From Undibacterium sp. (GTDB lineage Bacteria; Pseudomonadota; Gammaproteobacteria; Burkholderiales; Burkholderiaceae_D), in NCBI RefSeq assembly GCF_030651495.1, contig NZ_JAUSFI010000040.1, forward strand, positions 1 to 55,457: 55,457 bases of DNA, written 5' to 3'. The notes under the pieces were generated by a model. That model was given only the letters and a program-made list of their open reading frames with translations, searched no databases and was not told the DNA's origin. Of the stretch, positions 18,400 to 27,277 are shown piece after piece (the first letter of the stretch is position 1; each line of letters starts with the position of its first letter). The translations under genes and the position numbers were made by a program.

Positions 18400-18501
18400 A
18401 GGACTTACGCAAAATTGTTCCAGCTAGGCGTGCCGCCGAAGACAGTACTTTAGTACGGCTAGGCGAGTGCAACGACGCTGGGGCGGTTTTGCGTAAGTCC
18501 T
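18400..18501. repeat. MITE-like element, copy 2 (long form)
   Basis: A 102 bp element with perfect 15 bp terminal inverted repeats AGGACTTACGCAAAA / TTTTGCGTAAGTCCT. It is the long version of the copy at 10700-10785, with 16 extra internal bases. A TA dinucleotide at both edges could be a target duplication. It ends 18 bp before the GTG of the esterase gene, so it separates that gene from its former upstream region and may carry or remove promoter signals. Confidence 0.9.
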
Positions 18502-18593
18502 ATTCTATTGAGCCATCGGATAATCCGATGACAAGAGCGGTGTTGCGCTTAGGGCGGCGCTGGGCCAATTTCAAGCGGACAACTCAAAAAATG

Positions 18594-19007
18594 CTAACGA
18601 ATACGCCCGGCAAGAGCCGATTTAACGTCGGCACTGGCATGCAATGCACCAAGCACAACGATCGATTCTATCGTCGCCAAAGCCAGTTCAGCGGTGACGT
18701 CTGGGGCAATACTGGCAAGCCCTAGCACCTGAATTTGCAGGCGTTGCCCGGCGTCGCGCGCGGCTTCCAGATCGGCGCGTGAATAGTGATGTAAGCCCAG
18801 TACCAAACTCTTGCGCGCCACAGTCTGCTTCACAATGTCAGCGTGCGTACTGAGCTGGTTGCGAATTGCAGTACGGATCAAATCCGTCCTGTTTGAATAA
18901 AAGCCTTCTTGCACCAAAAGATCTATCTGGCCAAGATCAATTAATCCGAGATTAATGGTGATTTTTTCGCTCTCAACCAGCTTAGGCCGAAGTTCTTGTA
19001 CGTTCAT
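18594..19007 (-). CDS. CopG-family ribbon-helix-helix regulator
   Basis: A 137-residue protein with a ribbon-helix-helix domain at about residues 14-52: the beta strand 'KITINLGLIDLGQIDLLV' followed by 'YSNRTDLIRTAIRNQL'. The remaining 85 residues have no motif I recognise and may mediate oligomerisation. GGAGGG lies ideally before the ATG at 19007. It is encoded on the same strand just upstream of the PHB depolymerase-type esterase, a pairing seen in other Burkholderiales, so it may regulate that gene. The MITE-like insertion now lies between the two. Confidence 0.8.
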   Translation of the reverse strand: MNVQELRPKLVESEKITINLGLIDLGQIDLLVQEGFYSNRTDLIRTAIRNQLSTHADIVKQTVARKSLVLGLHHYSRADLEAARDAGQRLQIQVLGLASIAPDVTAELALATIESIVVLGALHASADVKSALAGRIR

Positions 19008-19260
19008 TTACCCTCCAATTAGAATCCACAAGCCATCTGTATGGATGTTATTTTAGGCCAATGACTGTTGATGTCAAGCTGATTCTTTTCCGGGCGCAAT
19101 TTTTTCCTCGTGTAGCGACGCAAAAGAATCGAGCAACGCACTCAATGAATCCAGTCTGGCAAACCCGTAAGTACGCTAGTGTAAGAAGGGAACGGGAAAT
19201 GAAAGGGACTGAGAACTTAGCCCCGTTGATGAATCATCTGATAAAAAACAAAAACTGATG

Positions 19261-19334
19261 CCGCCAGCGCGCATAGTCCATGCGGCTTGCAGGCCATGCA
19301 GGCTGGAGAAGCGCATGGGATATGCGTGAGCGGG
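19261..19334 (+). repeat. Dispersed palindromic repeat, copy A
   Basis: About 74 bp with outer arms CCGCCAGCGCGCATA and TATGCG-TGAGCGGG, inner arms CCATGCG / CGCATGG and a central CAGGC-rich loop. The same element recurs at 26952, 36943 and, inverted, at 55087. It lies in the roughly 400 bp non-coding interval between the CopG gene and the L-lactate permease; besides this repeat and the hairpin at 19357 I see nothing convincing in that interval. Confidence 0.85.
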
Positions 19335-19356
19335 CCATGCCATTTTCAACGACAAA

Positions 19357-19386
19357 GGGGCGCAGCACTCTACAGTGCTGCGCCCC
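19357..19386. terminator. Strong hairpin downstream of lldP
   Basis: GGGGCGCAGCACT (19357-19369), loop CTAC and AGTGCTGCGCCCC (19374-19386) form a perfect 13 bp stem about 20 bp after the lldP stop. T-rich stretches follow on both strands but are short (TCTTTCT on plus, TTTGTCGTT on minus), so the strength as an intrinsic terminator is uncertain. Confidence 0.7.
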
Positions 19387-19405
19387 TCTTTCTGGCAATA
19401 ACTTA

Positions 19406-21103
19406 TTAATACACCAGGCTGGTGAACGGATACACGTAAGCCTGCATGAACACCAGTATACCTACCAGCACGGCCAGCGCCAGACTGTGGAAGAAGACAA
19501 AACGTAAAATTTCGCCTTCATGTCCATACCAGCGGGTGGCAGTACTGGCGACCACGATACTTTGCGCGTCGACCATTTTACCCATCACACCGCCCGAGCT
19601 ATTCGCCGCCGCCATCAGTACCGGACTCAAGCCCAATTGCTCTGCCGTGGTCTTTTGCAAGCCGCCAAACAGTACATTGGCGGCCGTATCAGATCCGGTC
19701 AGCGCCACACCAAGCCAGCCGAGCAGCGTACCGAAAATCGGATACATCATGCCGGTATGGGCAAATACCAGTCCCAGAGTGGCATCGGTACCGGAATAAC
19801 GTGTCAGATAACCCAGCGCCAACATCAGGACGATGGTCAGCAGCGAGTAGCGTACCAGCCAGATGGTACGAAAATAAATCCGAACCAAGTTGAGTAATGA
19901 GTATTTCATCAACACGCCGGCAAGGATAGAGGCGATGAAAATACCTGTGCCGGTAGCCGATAACCAGTTGAGCGTGTAAATCGCCGCTTCTTTATGCGGT
20001 TTGGCAACCACGGGGGCGACTTTCTCGACCAGATTATGCAAGCCGGTGAAAGGAATTTTGAAGACAGAAATACCGTCGACCCATTTTTTGAATTCCGGAA
20101 TACCCCAGATAAAGACTAAAGCAGTCAACACTACCCACGGCATCCACGCCATGATCAAGGCGCGGCGGTCGTGTTTTTTGAACATGGCCGCAGCCGCATC
20201 AGCTTCGTGGCCGTGTGGTTTTTCACTCTCTAAGTCTGGCGTGCCAGAGTCAGTCTCATGTCCGTTGAGCGAGGTGGACGTCCAGATTTTCTTCGGCTTC
20301 CAGACTTTCAGGAACAAGATCAGGCTGACCATGGAAACAATCGCAGCAACCACATCCACTAACCAAGGACCGTGGAAATTCGATACCAGATACTGTGGAA
20401 TGGCAAAACTCAAGCCAGCCACCAGAATAGCAGGCCAAATCTGCAGCATGCCGCGGAAACCAGCAAATGCCCAGATCAGCCAGAACGGCACCATTAATGA
20501 AAACAGCGGCAACTGACGTCCTATCATGCCGGAAAGTTGCATCAGATCAATCCCCGTCACCGCTGCCAGCGCGATGACGGGCGTACCCAATGCACCGTAG
20601 GCGACTGGTGCAGTATTGGCGATCAGACATAAACCCGACGCGGCCAGTGGCGAAAAACCCAGACCTATCATGATGGCCGCAGTCACCGCGACCGGCGTAC
20701 CAAATCCGGCGGCACCTTCAAAGAACGCGCCGAAGCAAAAGGCGATCAGCAAGAGCTGAATCCGGCGGTCATCGGTGATGCCGGTAAGACTGTCCTGCAG
20801 CACCTTGAATGAACCGTTTTCTATCGTTAGCTGATGCAAAAATATAATATTAAGTACGATCCAGCCGATTGGCAGCAAACCAAAAGCAGCACCAAAACCC
20901 GCCGCGTTCCAGGCCAGGCCAGCTGGCATGCCGAAGCCAAAAATGGCCACAGCCAGTGCACTTGCCAGGCCGAGGCCAGCCGCATAGTGCGCCTTCATAT
21001 GTCCAAATGCGATGCATCCCAACATCACTACCACCGGGATCGCGGCCATCAATGCCGACCACCAAATATTCCCCAGCGGATCATAAACCTGACTCCAAAC
21101 CAT
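19406..21103 (-). CDS. lldP: L-lactate permease (LldP/GlcA family)
   Basis: A 565-residue polytopic inner-membrane protein of the lactate permease family, which imports lactate or glycolate with protons. Family features include 'VYDPLGNIWWSALMAAIP' at the start, 'FCFGAFFEGAAGFGTPVAV' at about 135-153 and 'NSSGGVMGKMVDAQSIVVA' near 500. GAGGAG precedes the ATG at 21103. A cytoplasmic loop of about 60 residues rich in charged residues ('SEKPHGHEADAAAAM') divides the protein near residue 290. No lactate dehydrogenase or GntR-type regulator is adjacent, so the gene stands alone. Confidence 0.92.
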   Translation of the reverse strand: MVWSQVYDPLGNIWWSALMAAIPVVVMLGCIAFGHMKAHYAAGLGLASALAVAIFGFGMPAGLAWNAAGFGAAFGLLPIGWIVLNIIFLHQLTIENGSFKVLQDSLTGITDDRRIQLLLIAFCFGAFFEGAAGFGTPVAVTAAIMIGLGFSPLAASGLCLIANTAPVAYGALGTPVIALAAVTGIDLMQLSGMIGRQLPLFSLMVPFWLIWAFAGFRGMLQIWPAILVAGLSFAIPQYLVSNFHGPWLVDVVAAIVSMVSLILFLKVWKPKKIWTSTSLNGHETDSGTPDLESEKPHGHEADAAAAMFKKHDRRALIMAWMPWVVLTALVFIWGIPEFKKWVDGISVFKIPFTGLHNLVEKVAPVVAKPHKEAAIYTLNWLSATGTGIFIASILAGVLMKYSLLNLVRIYFRTIWLVRYSLLTIVLMLALGYLTRYSGTDATLGLVFAHTGMMYPIFGTLLGWLGVALTGSDTAANVLFGGLQKTTAEQLGLSPVLMAAANSSGGVMGKMVDAQSIVVASTATRWYGHEGEILRFVFFHSLALAVLVGILVFMQAYVYPFTSLVY

Positions 21104-21497
21104 CGTATCTCCTCGTTATTGTAATAGTACACAAGCGTGACAACTTGCAACGGGATGGATGGTAACGCAGGAACTCCGTCACAAATCACCCCATCAACTT
21201 GAAATGAATTTGACGTATCGTTGAACTAAATTGACGTGTTTGCAAAAGGCGAGGCGCGCGCTATCTGATTGAGAGTGCCAGGATCGTGATGAGAAAGAGA
21301 ATAGGCAGAATAGGCGCCCGAGTTTGGCATGAATAAGCCGCCGAGTTGGCAAGCGCTGAACGCCATATTCGATATATGTCATTTTGTACCAGGTCGACGC
21401 CACACCTGCGATACCAAACTTTGTTCAATATTGGCCGACATATGTCTGGTTAAAGTACTAAACTATGGCTTCTCGAACAACAACATGGATTAAAGAC
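21104..21497. other. Intergenic region between lldP and the cytochrome b561 gene
   Basis: About 390 bp between divergent genes, expected to hold both promoters. It contains a short direct repeat (TTTGACGT at about 21209 and AATTGACGT at about 21230). A minus-strand frame at 21194-21403 (69 codons) has no recognisable sequence and no ribosome site, so I do not call it a gene. Nothing else stands out. Confidence 0.5.
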
Positions 21498-22049
21498 ATG
21501 TCTTCCGACACTCAGACTCTCTTGCGCTATGATACCAAGTCGATTTGGTTGCATTGGCTGACCGCCGCATTGGTTATCTCGCTCTGGTGCGTGGGAGAAA
21601 CCATCGACTGGTTTCCGCGCGGCACCGCCAGAACCTTCGTGCGCAGCCTTCACATTCTTGCCGGAGCCACACTCGGCATGTTATTTTTATATCGAATCTG
21701 GTGGCGCAGCACTGCCGGCGCCAGATTACCGGCAGCCGCTACTGGCCTCACTCAAATGTTGGCAACGACGGTGCATTTAGCCCTGTACGCAGCGGTTATT
21801 GCTACCCTGCTATTAGGCATAGCAAATACCTGGGTGCGCGGCGATACGCTATTTAACCTGATCAGCATCCCGGCATTCGACCCGGGGAACAAAGTATTGC
21901 GCGAAAACGTTGAAGAGTTGCATGGTCTCGCTGCTAACGTGGTGTTGATACTCGTCGCGCTGCACGCTGCTGCCGCCTTGCTGCACCACTATCTATGGAA
22001 AGATCAAGTGCTGCGACGCATGATTCCCTTAGGCAAACCCGTTAAATAA
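21498..22049 (+). CDS. Cytochrome b561
   Basis: A diheme b-type cytochrome of about 183 residues from ATG 21498 (an upstream ATG at 21465 would add 11 residues; neither has a clear ribosome site). Four transmembrane helices are visible: 'IWLHWLTAALVISLWCV', 'RSLHILAGATLGMLFLYRIWW', 'MLATTVHLALYAAVIATLLLG' and 'HGLAANVVLILVALHAAAALLHHYL'. Heme-ligand His residues are in 'IWLHW', 'RSLHIL', 'TVHLALY' and 'ALLHHY'. It likely passes electrons between quinol and periplasmic acceptors or superoxide. There is no operon partner. Confidence 0.88.
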   Translation: MSSDTQTLLRYDTKSIWLHWLTAALVISLWCVGETIDWFPRGTARTFVRSLHILAGATLGMLFLYRIWWRSTAGARLPAAATGLTQMLATTVHLALYAAVIATLLLGIANTWVRGDTLFNLISIPAFDPGNKVLRENVEELHGLAANVVLILVALHAAAALLHHYLWKDQVLRRMIPLGKPVK

Positions 22050-22154
22050 AACTCGATTCAACATTCCTCCCTGCAGGGTTCTACGCGGCACTAGCACTGC
22101 CGTGTTTTACTTGTTACCATTGATAAAATTTCAATCATCTTACCAAGAGATAAA

Positions 22155-22526
22155 ATGACCATAGATCAACTGACGGCAACCGGTCAAACAGGAGCAGCAG
22201 CGCAAGCGAGCGCTGAGCGGACGCCGTCTATCTCATTGAGCCATGTCGTATCAGACAAATCCATGCACACGTCCCCGCTTAGCCCAGCGGCTAAGCCTGT
22301 GGATACTGCCTTACTGAAAAAATCCGTAGCGGCAATCAACGATTTTGTTCAGCCTCATTTGGGGAATATAGAATTTAGCCTTGACGATGATTCTGGTAAG
22401 ACTTTGCTTAAAATCATAGACAAAGAAACGAATACCGTACTGATGCAATTTCCCTCTAAAGAAGCCTTGGCGCTCTCGCAAAATATTGGAAACCTCAAAG
22501 GCTTTTTTATCAAGGATTCGGCCTAA
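22155..22526 (+). CDS. FlaG family flagellar protein
   Basis: A 123-residue protein: a low-complexity Ser/Ala-rich N-terminal half, then the FlaG domain at about residues 55-118 with 'LKKSVAAINDFVQPHLGNIEFSLDDDSGKTLLKIIDKETNTVLMQFPSKE' features (quoted in part). FlaG proteins influence filament length and are usually encoded near fliC and fliD. Here it stands alone more than 23 kb from the flg cluster, with no flagellin or cap gene nearby. AGAG lies before the ATG. Confidence 0.82.
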   Translation: MTIDQLTATGQTGAAAQASAERTPSISLSHVVSDKSMHTSPLSPAAKPVDTALLKKSVAAINDFVQPHLGNIEFSLDDDSGKTLLKIIDKETNTVLMQFPSKEALALSQNIGNLKGFFIKDSA

Positions 22527-22557
22527 ACATGTTTAGCCTGCGCCCTCAATACTTTAA

Positions 22558-22599
22558 AAATATCAAATATCAAATATCAAATATTAAATATTAAATATC
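22558..22599. repeat. Tandem heptanucleotide repeat, six units
   Basis: Six head-to-tail copies of AAATATC/AAATATT at 22558-22599. The last units overlap the stop codon of the minus-strand PLP enzyme gene. Seven is not a multiple of three, so changes in copy number could in principle alter the last codons, but the stop lies in the first unit read, so the effect should be small. Confidence 0.9.
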
Positions 22600-24102
22600 A
22601 TTAGATAGAATAATCTTTTTAATTTGATCTAAGGCTGCCATAGCATCCGCTATCGCACCATCAGCACCGGCACCATCGCCCTGACATGCGGCAACGATCA
22701 TCGGTACGCTCACACACAGCCGCAGTGCGCTGACCGCAACACCATCATGTTCGCCGCATGGCACTGGCTGACCTAATTGAAAGCGCCTTGTTTCAGTGCC
22801 CGCACCGGGATGACGTAAGGTTTCATAGACGTGCTTGGTTTCATTACGCAACAAAGGGCGGCGGCCTGCGGAATCATCCGGTTTGTAGACGACAAAAGGG
22901 AAAATGGTTTGCTCTGTGTCCCAGCTTACTTTATGCCTTAGCACGCGACGGCTCAGCATTGCTACCGGTAAGGATTCAAAACAAGTGTCATGCGCCAGGC
23001 GCGCTTTGACTGCCGCAGCAAAGTACTGCAAAAATTTGGTAATGCGGTGCTCTGGAGTTGTAAAAAAAGTGCGCAGTTCTGCCATCGCCGCTTCCCAGCG
23101 CAACAACAGTCCAAAGTTCGTTGCAACAGGCAAAGATCGTCCCGCAAGCCAGTCTGAGGGCCAATCAGCAGCATTCGAGTAGGTATGTGCGCCTGGCGCC
23201 AAAGCCATATCCCGATAACGCACTGAGACTGAGGGCGGGATCAGTAAGGTGCCGCAGAAAGTCGGGCCGGCAATAAACTTCGAGCCAGTCAGCGCTACCA
23301 TGCAATGATGGGACAGATAGGCCCGAATTGTTGGTGCAGACAGGCGAAATTGGCAGGCATCGACTAACACATCTACCTGCTCAGGCCAGCGCTGCTTCAA
23401 TGCCAAGACGGTTTCGATACGGGGAAAAATCAAGCCTGTTTTACTCACGTCAGTCAGTATCAGCAACACCTGCTGCCCTGCCTCCGCGGCTTCACTCACC
23501 AGTGCCACGCATTCCGCATCGGTAATGGCAGCATCACGCAAGGAACCGTCTGCCTGGCGCGCTGCCATCATGAACAGATCGCCCTGCCAATCGCCCACCA
23601 ATGCCCCCATCGCCACTTTACTACCGCAAGCAGATTGCCGATTAAAATGTTGCCCCTGAACTGCCGCCGGCACCCCGCTACCGGTCTCTGTTTCCGTAAT
23701 CATTATTGTACGTTGCGGCCGCAACCATTGGGTCGCCAATAAGTGCAGATCGGTTCCCGAAGCGGCAAATATGGCATTCACGCCATCTGACGAAGCGAAG
23801 CCACACAATGCCAACAACTCTGACCGCAAGCGCTCCATTTGCATCGTATACACGGATGTTTTTGACTCGTATTGCACTTGTTCGAGACAGATTTGACGCA
23901 AGGCGCTGGCCGCGGCCCAGCCTTTTTCAGAAATGGATGAAGCCGTGGACGACCCTAGCGCGACCAAATCCGGGTCTGGGCCGGGGCCGCAGCCATACAT
24001 CGTCAGACCGGAAACAGCGTCAGGTACGATGCGTGTATCGCCGCCAGAAGCCAGTAAGGTAGAAGTATCAGGGAGTGTTTTTATTGGTTTCTCGCTCATC
24101 AC
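22591..24102 (-). CDS. Uncharacterised PLP-dependent enzyme, fold type I
   Basis: About 503 residues from GTG 24102 (or ATG 24099), starting 3 bp after the stop of the ATP-grasp gene. Fold-type I features are a phosphate-binding 'FAASGTDLHL' near residue 110, the pyridine-nitrogen Asp in 'VLVDACQFRLS' and the likely Schiff-base Lys in 'LTGSKFIAGPTFCG' (about 275). The overall look recalls class V aminotransferases and cysteine desulfurases, but I cannot place it in a named subfamily, and the reaction is unknown. It is the third gene of a decarboxylase/ATP-grasp/PLP trio. The last codons fall within a heptanucleotide repeat. Confidence 0.65.
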   Translation of the reverse strand: MMSEKPIKTLPDTSTLLASGGDTRIVPDAVSGLTMYGCGPGPDPDLVALGSSTASSISEKGWAAASALRQICLEQVQYESKTSVYTMQMERLRSELLALCGFASSDGVNAIFAASGTDLHLLATQWLRPQRTIMITETETGSGVPAAVQGQHFNRQSACGSKVAMGALVGDWQGDLFMMAARQADGSLRDAAITDAECVALVSEAAEAGQQVLLILTDVSKTGLIFPRIETVLALKQRWPEQVDVLVDACQFRLSAPTIRAYLSHHCMVALTGSKFIAGPTFCGTLLIPPSVSVRYRDMALAPGAHTYSNAADWPSDWLAGRSLPVATNFGLLLRWEAAMAELRTFFTTPEHRITKFLQYFAAAVKARLAHDTCFESLPVAMLSRRVLRHKVSWDTEQTIFPFVVYKPDDSAGRRPLLRNETKHVYETLRHPGAGTETRRFQLGQPVPCGEHDGVAVSALRLCVSVPMIVAACQGDGAGADGAIADAMAALDQIKKIILSNDI

Positions 24103-24105
24103 AAC

Positions 24106-25341
24106 TTAAACCGTCACAAAACTCTGACGGGCGTTTTCCAGCATCTGCCGAAATGCCGTGAATACCTTGCGCATCGCTGGCTTTTTATACGGATACAGCT
24201 CTTCCGGGTCCATCGCATGGACGATCATCGCGTTATCAATTTCAAAAATCAGCAAATCACCGGCACGGGTTTCGGCACAATCGATGCCTAAATAAGTCAA
24301 GCGCATGCCCAGGTAAATTTCCTGCAAAGCGGCAGCATGGCGCACGGCAAACTCTTCGTCAAAATGCGCCATGCAGGCGGCTTCTTCTGCACGCTTTTCA
24401 GCGCTTTCGTTCATTCCGGCGTTCAGATAGTGAATCATCCAGTGCGAAGACACGGCGAAATGGCAGACAAAAGGCCGTCCCTCGATCAGGGCAATACGGT
24501 ATTTGCGAAACAAACCATCGGCACTGCTGTAGTCAACGAAACGGGATACGTAAAATCGTTCAGCCGACACGCGGGCAAGATAACTGACAAGATCTTCCTT
24601 ATTCATCAACTTATCCAGATTTTGGCCAGCGTGTGAACCGATAGGTCGCACGATTAAAGGAAAATCATCCTGCGGCAACAATGCAGCGACCGTGATCGCG
24701 CCAGAACCCAAGGCTTGTAATGTTGCCCTGTCAGCGCGCACCGTAACCGGCATATCAACGCCGGGCAAATTTTGCAAGGCGGCACAAACGCCATCGCGCG
24801 ACAGCACGGCAATATGTTCCGGCAAATTAATCACTGGGCGCGGCCAGTTCGCGACTAGCCCGGCAACACGCCTTAGCAAAGGCTGATTCGCTTCTGATTC
24901 AGCCATCGCCACCATCATCACATCATGATCTGGGACGATTTCTGGCCACGCCGAATCCAGTGTCAGATACAGCAAATCGACAGAGACATCCGCGTCTTCC
25001 AGCAAAAACTCTATCGGCGTATTGGCCATCAGATCGCCTGGCCCCATGATGACCAGCAAACGCAATCGAGGCGCGGCATGATGACAGGGCAAGGAATACA
25101 GCGCCTGCATCTCTATCGCCTGATGCTGCATGGATAACGCGATATCGCGATGGCCGATGAGTTGCAGTACGGTCGAGCAATCCAGATAGGCATTGGCATC
25201 AGTGGGATTATTCTGGGCACGCGTGAGCAGCGCTGCGCCCAGAGGTTTCAGATCTTCGTTGAGAAAGGCACGCCGCATCAAGGGTGCGACGCCGATCAGC
25301 GGAGCGAACGGTTGGCTTGCAGATTCAATAAGTTCAAGCAT
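24106..25341 (-). CDS. ATP-grasp ligase with N-terminal TPR-like helices
   Basis: A 411-residue protein from ATG 25341, preceded by AGGA at good spacing; the longer open frame overlaps the decarboxylase gene and is rejected. Residues about 20-80 look like one or two TPR-type helical pairs ('NNPTDANAYLDCSTVLQLIGHRD', shown in part). A Rossmann-like pre-ATP-grasp region begins at 'RLRLLVIMGPGDLMANTPIE'. The ATP-grasp core has 'FPLIVRPIGSHAG', 'FYVSRFVDY', 'RKYRIALIEG' and the metal-binding 'LIFEIDNAM' near residue 375. Such enzymes join a carboxylate to an amine or thiol through an acyl phosphate. Substrates are unknown; adjacency to a decarboxylase suggests an amine partner. Confidence 0.7.
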   Translation of the reverse strand: MLELIESASQPFAPLIGVAPLMRRAFLNEDLKPLGAALLTRAQNNPTDANAYLDCSTVLQLIGHRDIALSMQHQAIEMQALYSLPCHHAAPRLRLLVIMGPGDLMANTPIEFLLEDADVSVDLLYLTLDSAWPEIVPDHDVMMVAMAESEANQPLLRRVAGLVANWPRPVINLPEHIAVLSRDGVCAALQNLPGVDMPVTVRADRATLQALGSGAITVAALLPQDDFPLIVRPIGSHAGQNLDKLMNKEDLVSYLARVSAERFYVSRFVDYSSADGLFRKYRIALIEGRPFVCHFAVSSHWMIHYLNAGMNESAEKRAEEAACMAHFDEEFAVRHAAALQEIYLGMRLTYLGIDCAETRAGDLLIFEIDNAMIVHAMDPEELYPYKKPAMRKVFTAFRQMLENARQSFVTV

Positions 25342-25393
25342 AGGTTTTCCTGTAAAGATTTTTATAATGCATTTGAATCCCTCTTTTAGTAGG

Positions 25394-26860
25394 TTATTGA
25401 GCACCTGAGTGACAGCGTGCCGCGCCGATAGTGAGCACTGCAGAGAGTAAGGCATCGATATCTTGTACGCCAGTGCGATGATTGACGATCGCGGCACGAA
25501 TCGCCAGTTTGCCATCGACCGTGGTGGTAGAGGGCACGGCAATACCGGATTCATGCAAATCTGCGACAAGTTCCCGATTGACGCTATCGACATCGACGCT
25601 TTCATCTGCGCAACGGTAACGAAAGCACACAATATTGAGCGCCACCGGTGCCAGCAACTCCAGTTCCGCATGCGCTTGCACTTGCTGCTCCAGATAACGG
25701 GCTAAGCGGCAGGTCTCGGAAATTACCTGTCCCAGTTTTTCAGTACCATAGACTTTAATCGTGAACCAGGTTTTCAGGGCGCGAAACCCACGCGATAAAT
25801 CGGGGCCAAAATCGCAGGGCCAGGGCGAACCGCCCGCCAATCCCCTTGCCTCACGGCGCAAATACGCCACCGGTGCCGCAAACGCATCCATATGCTGCGA
25901 CGCCTCCCGCACCAGCAAAAAGCCGGCGTCGTAAGGTACTTGGCCCCATTTATGAAAATCGAAAGCGATCGAATCAGCCCGTTCTATGCCAGCAAGTAGC
26001 GGCGCAATATCCGGTGCCAGCATCCCTAGCGCGCCATACGCGCCATCAATATGAAACCACAGCGATTCGCGCTGCGCCACTTCGGCCAGCGCGGTCAAAT
26101 CATCGACCGCGCCAACATCGACAGTACCTGCCGTGCCCGCGATAAAAAATGGCCGTAAGCCAGCCTGACGGTCGGCAGCGATGGCCAATTCAAGCGCCTC
26201 GATGTCGATTTGATGTCTGGCGTTGGTGGGAATACGGCGCAATGCCGCCGTGCCGAGACCGGACAAATCCATCGCCTGGGCGATACAGCCATGCGCGGCG
26301 GTTGAAGTGTACGCCACCAGCTGCGCACCGCGGTCGCCTAAGCCCTCCTGCCTGACAGTGCTACCCAGAGCAACCGTTCTGGCCACCAGCACGCTCATCA
26401 GGTTCGCCATAGAAGTGCCGGTAACGAAGACCCCGCTGGCGCTATCCGGAAAGCCAAACAATTCGCGCATCCAGCGCACAATCTGCCGTTCGACCTCGAC
26501 CGGCATCTGATTCCGTCCGCCCAGATTGGCATTGAGCCCTGCCGCCAGCATTTCAGCCACCATGCCTACCGGCGTACCGGCGCCATGCACCCAACCCATA
26601 AAACCGGGGTGAACATTGCCCACGGCGTAAGGCAGCACCTCGTGCATAAATGTCTGATGTGCGGCGGCCAGGCTAGTGGCTGAGTGAGGCAGCGGTTCCT
26701 GAAAGTGATGGCGAATCTCATCAGGAATCGGCTGCCAAACAGGGCGCTGGCGAATGTTCTCGACATAGTCGAGCATATCCTCAAGCATACGATGACTTTG
26801 GGCCCGAAAGGCGACCCAATCGTCTGGATCCAAAGAGTTGAAAACAGGTTTTTGCATCAC
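25394..26860 (-). CDS. Group II pyridoxal-dependent amino-acid decarboxylase
   Basis: A 488-residue decarboxylase of the aromatic amino acid/glutamate decarboxylase family. It shows 'HPGFMGWVHGAGTPVGM', the phosphate-binding 'GVFVTGTSMANLM', 'STAAHGCIAQAMDL', the PLP-nitrogen Asp in 'WFHIDGAYGA' and the Schiff-base Lys in 'DFHKWGQVPYD' (about residue 304). It removes CO2 from an L-amino acid to give an amine; the substrate cannot be told from sequence alone. It is the first gene of the minus-strand trio, 52 bp ahead of the ATP-grasp ligase, and its promoter must lie in the interval up to fadD. Confidence 0.88.
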   Translation of the reverse strand: MMQKPVFNSLDPDDWVAFRAQSHRMLEDMLDYVENIRQRPVWQPIPDEIRHHFQEPLPHSATSLAAAHQTFMHEVLPYAVGNVHPGFMGWVHGAGTPVGMVAEMLAAGLNANLGGRNQMPVEVERQIVRWMRELFGFPDSASGVFVTGTSMANLMSVLVARTVALGSTVRQEGLGDRGAQLVAYTSTAAHGCIAQAMDLSGLGTAALRRIPTNARHQIDIEALELAIAADRQAGLRPFFIAGTAGTVDVGAVDDLTALAEVAQRESLWFHIDGAYGALGMLAPDIAPLLAGIERADSIAFDFHKWGQVPYDAGFLLVREASQHMDAFAAPVAYLRREARGLAGGSPWPCDFGPDLSRGFRALKTWFTIKVYGTEKLGQVISETCRLARYLEQQVQAHAELELLAPVALNIVCFRYRCADESVDVDSVNRELVADLHESGIAVPSTTTVDGKLAIRAAIVNHRTGVQDIDALLSAVLTIGAARCHSGAQ

Positions 26861-26951
26861 GCTGCATAGAAAGAAAGAAGGAACTTATTATCGCATCTGA
26901 CAAGAATTTTGCGCGGTTTTTAACTCAGTGCGTCGAGAGATTTAACCAACA

Positions 26952-27032
26952 CCCCCGCCAGCGCGCATATACCATGCGGCTTGCAGGCCAGGCAGGCTGG
27001 TGAATCGCATGGGATATGCGCGCTGGCGGGGG
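26952..27032 (+). repeat. Dispersed palindromic repeat, copy B (best preserved)
   Basis: The arms CCCCCGCCAGCGCGCATAT (26952-26970) and its exact complement (27014-27032) are perfect over 19 bp. One mismatch and a further 7 bp (CCATGCG / CGCATGG) extend the stem. The loop carries CCAG-GCAGG-CTGG, a nested hairpin. It lies between the divergent decarboxylase and fadD genes. The rest of that 417 bp interval shows no gene. Confidence 0.92.
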
Positions 27033-27277
27033 GGCATTGGCGGCTACGTATTCGATCTACGCAGCCCACCTCGCCCTAGACCAGGCAGCAGTAAAAAGCA
27101 ACAGGCATTCAAGCTCTAGTGAAGTTATTCCAATATCAACCTTTCTGCTTGCCGCCAGACTTGTCGCCCTCTAATATCGGGCTTGGAGAACCAGCAAGCT
27201 ACGGTCTTGATGCAAGCCAGAGCGATGTCAAAATTCTACCGATTCCAACTATAACAATGACAATTCAGAGGCGAAGC

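Noticed and set aside
19061..19258. 65-codon plus-strand ORF between the CopG gene and repeat copy A
   Set aside because: No ribosome site, no recognisable sequence and it lies in a spacer; not enough support for a gene.
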